Assembly: GCA_003864495.1 (NCBI GenBank)
Contig: ML133383.1
Coordinates: 145,560-209,559, forward strand
From: Nemopilema nomurai
Taxonomy: Eukaryota; Cnidaria; Scyphozoa; Rhizostomeae; Rhizostomatidae
DNA: 64,000 bases
Direction: 5' to 3'
Shown: piece after piece, positions 25,119 to 36,600 of the stretch
Layout of the letters: every line of letters begins with the position of its first letter
Position numbering within the stretch: the stretch's first letter is position 1
The notes under the pieces: generated by a model
Seen by the model: the letters and a program-made list of their open reading frames with translations, nothing else
Told to the model about the DNA's origin: nothing
Databases searched by the model: none
Translations under genes and position numbers: made by a program

Positions 25119-25472
25119 TTCAGCAGAATGGGGGTTCAGTCGAATGGGGGTTCAGTCGAATGGGGGTTCAGTCGAATGGGGATTCAGCAAATTGGGGATT
25201 CAGTCGAATGGGGGTTCAGTCGAATGGGGATTCAGCAGAATGGGGGTTCAGTCGAATGGGGGTTCAGTCGAATGGGGGTTCTGACGAATGGGGGTTCAGT
25301 CGAATGGGGGTTCAGTCGAATGGGGGTTTAGCAGAAGGAGGTTTAGCAGAATGGGGATTCAGCAAATTGGGGGTTCTGACGAATGGGGGTTTAACAGAAT
25401 GGGGCTTCAGCCGAATGGGGGTTTAGCAGAATGGGGATTCAGCAAATTGGGGCTTCAGCCGAATGGGGGTTC
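25119..25472 (+). repeat. 16-bp G-rich minisatellite, about 22 copies
   Basis: The unit is GGGGGTTCAGTCGAAT, with variants such as CAGCAGAAT, CAGCAAATT and CTGACGAAT. Sixteen bases is not a multiple of three, so forward frames encode the same repeating peptide (MGVQSNGGSVEWGFSR) with a 48-nt period; this is an artefact, not a gene. Regular G4-G5 runs every 16 bases on one strand make G-quadruplex formation possible. Confidence 0.95.
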
Positions 25473-25874
25473 AATTTTCGGTGGTTTGGTGAAATTATAT
25501 TTCTTTATATCTGGTTCTCGGGGTTCTCGGGGAACTGCCTTTGAAGTAGCCTTAAAAAAGGGTTTTTCACTTAAAAAGCATGAAATCACAGGTGCAATGG
25601 AAGCCTAGCAAAGAAGAACTAAAAATCTACGAACCTAAATACCGCTTTAAGAGCGATGTTTCGCTTTTCGAAAGAGTAGGAAGAGATACTAACTCTGATA
25701 GTTTTGTATGGCTAGAATATTAAATCTTGATTTTTTTTTCAAGAAGGAGCAATCTTGCCTGTAAAAAAAGAAACTTAGGCCTAAAGTAAACTGCTCTAAG
25801 AACATGTAACTACAATTCCGGGCATGCACACATTAAAATCGTATAAAATTTACTTGCGAAGTTGTTACGCGAAA

Positions 25875-25934
25875 CATGAGGGGATTCCTTAAGCATTAAA
25901 AGTACATGAGGGGATTCCTTAAGCATTAAGAGTA
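25875..25934 (+). repeat. 30-bp tandem duplication
   Basis: Two adjacent copies of a unit starting CATGAGGGGATTCC, differing at one base. Looks recent. Confidence 0.9.
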
Positions 25935-26839
25935 TGCTAAAGATTGCAGGAAACTACTGAGACCAAAACCATTGGCTTCTGTCCTAAGTTAGCATTGCTG
26001 CAGATTTCATTCGCCCATTTTGCTGCTCATCTCAGTTCTAGTAGCCGATAGCCACTGAATTGGATGTGTAGAAGATGAATAAAGGGATTAACATGAGATT
26101 ATTGGAGGAAATTGAACAAAGATTTTTATCGTGGGAAACAGAGCTAACCAACAGGCATGTAAGTGCATACATGGTTTTCTATCTATAAACCATAATCATT
26201 TGTCAAATAGTATCGAATAAAACGTGTGTGCTTGCCATAAAGAACAAACTGCAAGAGATTAACAAGCTCTCTGAATAATAGGTCCTTAATGCTTATATCC
26301 AAGACAATCTGCATATCAGCTAAATGACGTCACTCCAAGGTGCCCAGCAGTGAAATCCTTGAGCCGAAATTCCACTCTCATCTGGCCACTTCAGAATTCA
26401 ATGTTATCACAGAGAATGCTTTATGTTGCGTTCCATTTCTCAAAATTCCACTTTGAAATTCTAATTAAGCTCTATGTTCTACTATAAAGAATATACGTTC
26501 TTAGCAGTGGATCCTTTTTTAGAAGACGTGTCTTCGTGTGTCTAAAACGAAAGAAACATTATGTACAAATCAAAATATTACTTGGCTTTCCTATTCTACT
26601 TTGCTGGTTTGAAACTCTACGTTTGACATGGTAGAGTCAATACTAAAGAATCATTGAACATTTCTATAATCTGCGCTATCTCCTTTTCTACCTCTTCCAC
26701 CAGTGATCTTACTTGCTTCCTTGCTTCCACTTCTCCCACCTAAAAGAGTTCTTTGAACACCTATTCCTTTCACAATTAACACCTCCAAAAGTTCTGTCAT
26801 CAATACCTTTTGAATAAACAAGCGGAATTTTTCCAAGAA

Positions 26840-26956
26840 TACCGCAAATCCTCGAATAAGCCCCCTGGGGGCCTATTTACTTTTTATATTTCTGGATGGA
26901 GGCTTATTCGAAGGGGGGGGCTCATTCGAGGGGGGCCAATTCGAGGATTAACGGTA
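26840..26956. mobile_element. Small MITE-like inverted repeat, about 117 bp
   Basis: The ends read TACCGCAAATCCTCGAAT and, as reverse complement, TACCGTTAATCCTCGAAT. The interior has G/C runs and TTCGAA-type motifs repeated in both orientations. No autonomous partner or definite target duplication identified. Confidence 0.65.
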
Positions 26957-27036
26957 TGGGCAATGAAGACCAACATGCAAAATCACTTCTAAAAGTATAG
27001 CAGCAACTTTTTGATCGTAAAAACGGGCAATGATAC

Positions 27037-30000
27037 CTGATAGCCGATGCCCATTTTAGTTGGCAAACCCAATCTTGTCTTCAGACATTTGCTAAGATGA
27101 TGGAAAAAGTTATGAAAGAAGACTGTTCCAACAGAAAGGATAACTAAAAAACATCATAATAAAAAGGCCAAAAAATCAGAAATACATTCTAAAAGTGAAC
27201 ATTGATAAATAGTTAATTTTTGCGATACTAAACAACAAATTATCTCCTTATTAAATAGACAAAAGCAGGACATTTCGAAATTTTTTCAAAAATTTACAGT
27301 AGAAGTTGATTATACAGAAGGAAAAATTCTGAACACCAATGAAAAATGATGTCTAATCATATTTGCAGCTGAGCTCTATTTACAAAAGTTCTCAAGATGC
27401 TCTCTAGTAAAGTTGGGATTCTCATTTTTAGATTTGCCTGTTTTCAGAACATTTGAATAGAGATTGTAAACTTACCCTATCCTGATGATTGAATCTTGTT
27501 CCTTAGCATTGGCAGTCCACACACAAATTTTATCTCCCTTGTTTCGCTTCTGTACTACAGCACCAGTGACTGAGTCATGATCATCTCCAAATGCCTCGCC
27601 AATAAGGCAAAGTAACTAAGAAAAGAATAGTAACCATATTGCCAACCTTGGTTAGAATTCCAGTAATTGTAGAGAACGTAAAGCATAACAGGTAAAACTT
27701 TCAGTTAGAAAAATGCTGTTGATACTTATTTAAAAACACTCTATAGAGAGGAATGAAAAGCATGTGTAATTATGCTTCAGTGGCCCCATCATCATTCCAT
27801 TCTAATGATTATGCAACAAATACTGCTCAGCAGGTTCACTCTTGACCCGTTTCATTACAAACTAATTTTTATTATGATTTTCTATCATGTAAAAAACTTA
27901 TAATCAAGCACAGATAATATGGGCTCATCCATAGAAAATTTGCTACACTTTACTTTGTCTTTCTAACATTTTCTGATTTTATCATCTAATTTAAACAAAT
28001 TAAGCTTGTCTTTTGATTAACATAGACCATTTGGTTTATTAAAAGATGAATTGAAGCTTATCTAGATACATACCAATTCTAACCATAGTCTATCTAACTC
28101 TGTGCTGCGACTACCCTTGTTAACATTTATCATCCACTTGCCACCTGATCTGTTTCTATCATCTTCCCACATTGGTTTTATTCCATCCTATCACATAAAA
28201 GACAAATCAGCTTAAAATATTACAACCCAAATCTTTCTGATTATTGAATGAATACAAGAAAAATAACAGCTGGTTTTGGACTATGAAAAATGAATATTGG
28301 AAATTGGACCATCAAAATTGAAGAAGAATCAAATATCACGAGTCAAAAACTGAATTTTATTTTCAAAAAATTGAATTAACAAGTAAAAATAATAATATTA
28401 TCATTTTTGTATAAAAAACTATCAAGTTTTGGTAAAAGCTGATGTAGTAGGCTGGCAAAATTTCTTCACAAAAATGTGATATATATATATATAGAAAAAA
28501 GGTTTAGCAATTCTGCATAAAGTACCTTTATCAAATAAAATTGGAAGAACTGAACATGCTCAACTCCCAAAACGCAAAAAATATAAAAACAAATGAGAGT
28601 ATTGATAATGCAGTACCCAAAATGCAAAGCCAAGACAAACCTTAAAAATGGAGTAGTCACAACCCGATTGTAGTTTGCTTGCTAACTGTACATGATTGTA
28701 AACCCTTTATTGGAAGAGAGCAAAAAGCTCAAAATATTGTTAATTTCTACAAAATCAACACAAAATTTTGTAAGAAAGAGTTAGATATTTTGACTAGGAT
28801 TTGACAATCCAGTTCACCTTGACCACTAATGGTGACAATACAAAATTAATACAACTATAAAAAATGAAACTTGGGTAATACCCATACATCATTAAAAATA
28901 CATTTCTAAAAACTTTTAATGCTGTTAAATTCCATCAACAAACTTTTCAAGTTTGAAGTTGTCTCTACTGTAGACAATAGAATTTTCACTTACCCCCAGA
29001 AATCTTCAACCTATAAATATTCCACCAGTTAAGGGAAAAATTGCCAAAAAGGCATTAGAACATAAACAGATTTAAAAAAGGTACCTCACTCAATACTGAA
29101 ATCAATAACAATGAGAATTAGCATTTAAAAATAATTCAAATTATGAACTTACAGATAACAAGATGGATGACAAATATGGAGATGTGGAATTTTAGTTGAT
29201 TTGGTAAACAAATTTTGATAGAAATTAAATATTCAATTTATTTTGATAGCTATTCTTGCAAAGAAATTTCAAAAGGATACACTATCAAAAGTGATGACTT
29301 TTCTCAAATTTTCTGCCCATGTTTTGCTCTTGTCAGTCTTGTAAAACCATAAGCTCCATCCACTCTGAAGAGGATGCTTTGTGACAATTTCTTGAGTGAT
29401 TTCTGTAGTCATTTCTTGTTGCTACAACGAAAAGCCAAGGTATTCAACAAATAAATTCAATGTCTGAATGTGCTTTTAGTTATCTTACTGAATAGAGCAT
29501 ATTTACATCTCAAAAGTCTCTCTTGCTCTAGGACACAATTTATGAGTCAGACACCAGGTGCCAACCATCTTTTCTGCTTATTACTTTTAAGTTTGTCATT
29601 GGAAATCAGAAAAGTAAAATATTTGAAGCTAATCCTTTTTTGATGAAACAAGCATTATGTATTCCAAACATAAGATTATTCTGATGTTTCAAGAGATTGT
29701 TGAAGACCAAACTATGCCATAATGCCCTACTGAGCTGTGTTAAACCATTTTATAATCTTAATGCCTTAATTATGTTAAGCATTGCTCAAGCTGCAGTAAA
29801 AAATTAACAATATTTGGATTTGTAACTGTAGTTAATTCTGAATAAAAACAAAAGTCAGCAAAAAAATCCAAAAGATCAATAGCTAAGCCAGTATTTTTTG
29901 GGCAGGAATATGCCATTAGGGGTGTAGGTTTGTCATATCTCAAAGGATGTCAGATAAAGCTGGTCATGTTTCTGACCTTCCTTTACAGAAGCACATATGC

Positions 30001-33000
30001 AGCTTTAAGCCAAATGCCTGCATAAAAATATCAAAGTAGGCTGACTCTCAAAGCAGCAGAAAGTTTCATTAAAACTAATTCCAGATTTTAGATTCTTAAT
30101 TCTGCAGTGAATTTTGATCCTGTACTGCCAGAAAAGCTTTTGACACGGTTTCTACAAAAGAGCATCCAGAAACTGTGTTGTGGTAGCCTCATCTAGACCA
30201 GTGTACACCAATTTTCTTTAGCTCAGTACTTCAAAACAATGCAAAACTATTCCTGAACCATCCTAATGCCATTAATAATTAGCATCTTTTGTCATGTTTA
30301 ATAATATCTGGTCATCATCAACCTATCCTATTAATTAATTAGGAATGGTGAATGTGGTACAGCCTAGGTGGAAGCTGAATAAGCCAGTCTGCAGAGTATG
30401 ACAAGTGCACAACGGAGATATTTTTGTACAAAACCTGTTGCACACAGGGAACTTTGGAGTGTGGCAACTAAGATGGGTGTGGCTGGGTGTGGTCCCATAG
30501 AAAATGTCAGCTTATAAAAACAAGTACAGTTGTGTATGAACAATTTGAGATATCACAAATCTAACTTGACAAATATACAAATAGAAACTTGCACTATCTT
30601 TAACAGTATACTTCAAAAATGTATTTAGAGTTTCCTTAAAAAATAGCAGGGCTATGATTTTATATATTCACTCATTTTATAATGCTAGGCCTGGGTCTGG
30701 TGAGGTTGGCAGCTTCTTAAATCATAAGACTTGCTACCAAAGGTTTTAAGTGACTTTTTTTCTTATACTTTTGATCCCTTTAGTGTAGAGCTGGAACTAG
30801 TCTAATTTTGTTAGAAGAAGGTATTCAAAATCGCTAAGGTCTCAGAAGAAGAAATAACACAATGCACACTTGCATCAATGTCAAAACAGTTTGCTACAGA
30901 GTCAAACATTATTCATTAACATGGGGAAATTGAAACTCCAAATTGCAAATGCTTCCTAGCTTTTCAGTCCAGGTACTACGGTTTCGTAACTTCTGAAAAA
31001 TAAGGCTTTTGTTGTTCATGAGCCTTTTCGTATTCAAAATGAGCGTTGTGTTGCATTTAGAAGCGATTGAAGACTTGCCAGATCATTGACGCCAGCAGTT
31101 GACCGCCCTCCCAAAAACATGTGTCGCCCACAAGAGAAAGGGAGTGCATGTGGCTATTTTTGCTGTCTCTATTATTCAATTCAGTACTCAGTATTCAATT
31201 TGATACTAGAACGGGCTGTTGATATTTATTTGGAGAAAAATCGAAAGACTGTTGTCGAGAAGCCTCAAAGTAAAAGGCTTTGGTTGAGGCTCCAAAAGAA
31301 TATGAAAACATAGACGATGCCATCGAGGAGGACGAGGGAGAGAACATTTCAGGCGAGTCAGAATTAGATTACGATTCATACTCTAAAATAAGAACTTTAA
31401 AAAAACGAACTTGGATTGATTTCAAGTCTTATCTTTTATGTTTTTACTTAGATGGTAAAACGTGTTTTCTCTATGTCCGTTCCTAAAAGTCACGGTATTC
31501 CTATATGAAAGGTCAAGTTGCTAATGAAAATAAAGCATCCTATCCGCATTTTTGGCATTAAAAATCTTCACAATAGCAGTAAAAAGCAGAACAAGTTTTT
31601 GCATACTTAAAGAACTTTTTCGTCCGACACTCCTCAGAGTATGCAAACGTGGGAAAGTAACCAAAAGCTGACAAAATAAATAGCCAGTTGCGGATGGAAA
31701 ACACTAGAGGGTGATAAGCGGAGCCTGTGATTGGTTATATTTTACCAATCTGCGTTACTTAACACCAAACTCTTGAAGAGCCCATAGAAAAGGACGAACT
31801 CTTTCTGTCTACAAAGAATGGGATTTTCCATTGAAATATGGACAACCTCCAAAACACCTAGGTGGAAAGACGACCTAGCTTGCCCAATTATATGAAAATA
31901 ATACATATTATTATAAATCATTACATTCGTTCACACATTATAAATCATTACATCAAACGTTAGGCAATCATTCGGAGATAATACCCTAATTTCCTCTCAG
32001 GTCCTGAAGGACTTCCTTTTAACAATCGTAAGCTGAGCTACGCGGGCAGTTTGTCACCCTTGCAAAAATGTCATCACGAAAAGGCCTGCATCTAGATGAC
32101 TAAGGAGTGGTTTTGTGATTGAATGACCCAGACAAAAAGAAGAAAGGGCAGGCAAAAGAAGAAAGCATGCAAGGCATTTTTAGGGTGAAATGCAAATTTA
32201 TAAATTTTAACCACAACAGGGGAAAATAGCTGGTGCACACCAGCACACCAGAAATTTTTTGGGGTGCACACCAGCACACCAGGCTTTTTGCTCATGCACA
32301 CTGGAGATCTCTTCAAAAAGTGCCATACTCTGCAGACTGGTAAATTAGCATACCAATCAATAATGTGATTTCAATTTCTTTTCAAACCATAATTCAGAAA
32401 AACATTGGACTTGTTTACAATGATACATAACATAGTTCAGCCAATTAAATGAAAAACTCCAAAACACTTCCAATTATGGTATAAAGAAGAAACCTCTGCT
32501 CAAAAAAATGTAGAAATCACAACCTAAAATTTTGTCCAAAGTTTCCTCCAAAAGAAAAGAAGCATAGCCCCATGTTTTATGCTGTAAAACAAATTATTAA
32601 ATAGATAGAATAGAAAATAAATTAGATAGAATTTTAGTTTGCTTTTGAATTTGATTTAAGCTTAAATTTTCGCTGTTTTTTGCGAATTTCTATGGAAACT
32701 CTAATAGGAAAACCCTTAATGAACAAAAACATGTCGAATAAAAAAATAACGAACAAAACGTTGTCTTTAGGATTAGGTATCAAAATTCTATAAAATAATG
32801 ACAAACAAAACTTTAAGATGAATAATTTCTTTTCAAAGTAACAAATATTTTCATTTTGTTAGGAAATATATGCCTAATTAGGGGCGTCAAGAGCATCGAC
32901 TTCAGCTACCTCAAATCCGCAAGAGGTGAATATTGGAGAAAAAGTAAATTTGCAGCTACTGGATTTTCATAACAGCTACCTAACAAAGACTGCCAATTCA

Positions 33001-33658
33001 ACGCTATATATATTCAGTTTTGCGTTGAAACGAAAAGGAACATCTGAGTCACTAACAGCGTGGGACGACAAAAGCAACGTGGGCTCCATTGCAGAAATGC
33101 ATTCAAACTTGATGGCTTCGAGGATCGCAACAAGTCTAATTTAACCAGAACTTTGTAGTTTTTGCTGAAAGTTGACGTTACTTGTTAAATGTCTACTCCA
33201 CTTCATTTATTTTTACCTTATTTAAAATCCTTCGTATGATTAATATTAGGGCACTTGGCCTAACTGGGCTCGAGGGGCATCCCTTTATTTGTCATATGAC
33301 TTAAGGTAACAAGAGGCGCCAGCTCGTTAGTCGATTACTTTATCTTTTAACCAAATTTTACCAAAATATGCAAACGCAACTAACTAGAAAGATTTTCTAA
33401 AAGTTTTCCTTCAAGTTTCGTTCATAACTTCACAAGAACTAGTTCAGCACTACATTCAGGAAATTTTTTCGCTCGTCTAAAATAGCAAAGTAGTTCACTC
33501 CAAATATATCCTTCTAACGGATGACTTTCTGAAGCAAAGCCATTTGGTTACATAGACATCATGATGATTGCGAAACTTCAACACAAAACTCCTCAAATTA
33601 TTACCTGGGCATTACTTGTTACTTCACTAGCTTTGTCTACCTCTCCTGAGGCTGCCAT
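27037..33658 (-). CDS. EIF4E: Translation initiation factor eIF4E (cap-binding protein), last exon not located
   Basis: Binds the mRNA 5' cap and recruits eIF4G. Exons in phase: 33605-33658, 29281-29421, 28994-29010, 28641-28704, 28074-28187, 27476-27615 and 27037-27091, giving 195 residues. It starts MAASGEVDK in a good context (GCCATGG). Cap contacts W53, W99, E100, R154, K156, K159 and W163 equal human W56, W102, E103, R157, K159, K162 and W166 with a constant offset of three. W70 in VEDFW matches the eIF4G-contact Trp73. Other hallmarks are KHPLQSGWSLWF, PMWEDDRNRSGGKW and LGLPTKMGIGYQ. Introns range from about 0.35 to 4.2 kb, and the third coding exon is only 17 nt. The last ~19 residues (SHADT...KSGSTTKN in relatives) must be on an exon left of 27037 that I could not identify. 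Confidence 0.95.
32232..32282 (+). repeat. Two direct copies of a CACACCAGCACACCA motif
   Basis: GGTGCACACCAGCACACCAG occurs twice, offset by 31 bases, within eIF4E intron 1. A short tandem duplication with no evident function. Confidence 0.85.
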
Positions 33659-36600
33659 GGCTTTTAAACGATTTTTTGACCTTCAAGAATCGATTTGATC
33701 AGTAGGAAATAGCTGGTACTTCACAGAAGTTCTGATTCAGAAAAGTCTCCTGTCTCGTTTGAGAGCAGGAGATCTGGAATCTAACTTAAAGGGAAAACAT
33801 GGTTGCTCCGTATAGTTGCGTGAGACACCGCCAAGTGGGGCAACTCAGAATTCCCAATTTTGCGTTGTACCATGTAGCTTTTCCTATTTTCCACCCATTA
33901 GAGAAGGCCTATAATCAGTTCTCTCAATTAATGGTAGTAATAGAATCCCCAAGACAAAATGTTCCTAAAGAGACTTAAATATTACAAGCTATTTAAGTTC
34001 TTGGAGCACAAAAATGTAAGGGACAGTGCAAAACTCTTCTAGTACATGACCAGCGCAAAATGCACGGGGTCAGTACTTTTTTGACGAACGAAGGACAGGG
34101 CTCAAACTTTTTATTGCAAAAATATACAGAGCCACTGACGGGGCAAAGACTTTTTTATGAGCTCAAGATGAAATCTTCAAAAACAATCTATTAATGTAAA
34201 ATCTATTAAAATTAAGAACGATTAATATTAGAATAATGATGTTGATATTCAAAAAATTTTCAAGAAGAATTGCTTTATTAGAAGGCCTGTATATACTGTT
34301 AGGCTCAAGGAGCATGTTGGTTATAGATTATATTAAATAGCATAATGGTAATTTGTTGTGTTTTTTTGAGAAAAACTAGAATTTAAATTCAACCGCATTT
34401 CAATAAAGTCATTGTCTCGTGTAAAGCCCTTCCAGGTATGCGGTTTGAGCATTACTTGTTTTGAGTACATAATCATACTTTTGAATCCCCTCCGCCATTT
34501 TCTTTGCCACTGATTCTTTTCGCAATTGAATTTGCTTAATAAAACCTTGTTCCTTATATAGCACTTAGCCTTAGCTCCTTATTTTAAAATTTTTGCCTCT
34601 TATGATTTAAAAGTCATTGAAAGCAAGGAGATATTGAAGGTCGGACTTTCTTTCGTTTTTGCAAATAGCCCTGATTGATGCTTTTACTTTTTCCCATAAT
34701 GCTCGAGAAATCATAAATGTAGATTTTGCTTTAACTAGAAAAAGTCTTTTATGAATTAGCCACATTTCTTCTGCTCTTTCAAATAGGTACTATACCATTG
34801 AAGTTCTCCCATTGGATGTTCGAATTTGATGAAAAGAAGACAAAAGGCTGGAAGAAATAAGGCATTTGCCTGATGTTCCACAGTAGACACTCGAGCAGTA
34901 ATTGAATACACGAAAGAGCTCTGAGAATTGCATACAAGACTGTAATTCTAGCTTAATTACTCTGCCAGAGAATTATGGTTCAGTAGACGTTAATGTTAAA
35001 CACCTGCAAAATCTCATGATTGAAATCTAAAGAAAAAGGAAAATATCAACCCTAATTTTAAGACGGAGGTTTTCTACGACTATCATGTTACTTATAATTG
35101 GAGACACAATAATGAATTCATGTTTACTAAGGGGAGGAAAAACCATTTATGAATCCGAAACTATCAAATATAAGGGCAATGTCTTTGGCTTTCTTAACCT
35201 CAGCACATAAGGAATGCTCAATCTAGCAACGAGTTCAAGAAAGAACTAAAAGCTGGAATGGCACCGAATGAAAGTGCAAATTATAAAGGGCGTTCGTACC
35301 AAAGCTTAACATTTCAAATCAGCTCAGAATTTTATAGTACTACACTTTTGAGTAGTTCTGTTTTAAAAGTTTACTATGTACTTGAAATATTATGTATTCA
35401 ATCTTGTATGTACCTATTTGATGTATTAGTTATGACAGTCGGCTTGGATTAATCAATTTCACTGTAAATAGCTTTGTAGCGCTTTTGAATACCATTTTTA
35501 AATAAATTGGTTAAAAATGCATTTGATTGATCAGTTAAAAGGACGCTTGCTGACAAGAGAGAGGCGAGTGAAGTAAAAAATCATAAACTCATGCTCAAAT
35601 ACAAAGTATAACGGTGCATTTAACTTTTGTGTGAATTTTTACTCTTTTCGTGTGTAAACTTTTTCTTTGTAACATACAGGTCTTTGGTTGATAGTAATTT
35701 ACTTACTGAATAAATTTACTAGTATAAACATGAAAGATTATCATCATTGCTATTATTCGATTTTATGTGCCAAGATATGAAGGTTGACCAGGATAATAGA
35801 ATGTGTTTTGAAAATTTTAGAACGAGCCTCATTTTCACTAATTTTGTCCATGAATCAAGTCCATGAATTTTCACTTCATTCTCCTAAAATCACAGGCCAA
35901 AACTCAATTCCAACTAGCATTGTAGGTGAACAACAATCGATGACAGATGATCTAGTCTTACTTATTATTCAAGGATAAATTTTGTCGCTTTGCAAACTAT
36001 GTTATTCACCTGACTCGCATATTGTCATTTCGGAACTCAGTTAGTGACATAGTAAGCGAAACTTTGATGGACTGCAACTCGAAAATTGCTTAAAGTAAAA
36101 GGCCAAGACTTTACTGAGGTAAATAAATGTTTCGGATTACAAATGTTCAAAATAGCAATGAGCTGTGAACTTTCCCACACTCAAAACATTTTTTATGTTC
36201 ATCTCGCTACGGAGTAGGAAAAGTTCTGAAAATTACGAGAGGCTGACAAAATAAATAAATAGCAATTTGCTGGTCAGTTTGTTAGTTGGAGCACCAAGTG
36301 AAGCAGTCCAAGTGATAGGAACGGGAGGAGATTCTGCATAAAGTTTTGGACTGACTTGATAACTTCTAGATGACGATTTAGCTCGCAAATAGTACGAAAA
36401 TTGTCGTTAACCTAATCACGGTAATGAATTGAAGAACTTGGAAAAGAAAAACCTAGCCTTTAAATAGCTGACTGTATCAAGAATTGGCTAGTGGAGATTA
36501 GAATTTCACGTTGGTCACAAGGAAATCGCTTACAAAAAAAGATCACGGATCTACATGAATAATTGATATGGTGGAAGGTAAGATGGGACATTCAATTCGC

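Noticed and set aside
25109..25608. Three overlapping plus-strand ORFs of 67-106 codons
   Set aside because: They come from the 16-bp minisatellite; same peptide repeat in several frames, no start context or homology.
26651..26836. Candidate last exon of eIF4E after an acceptor-like CTTTTAG
   Set aside because: Neither in-frame reading (VGEVEARKQVRSL... or GGRSGSKEASKIT...) resembles the eIF4E C-terminus; kept only as a question.
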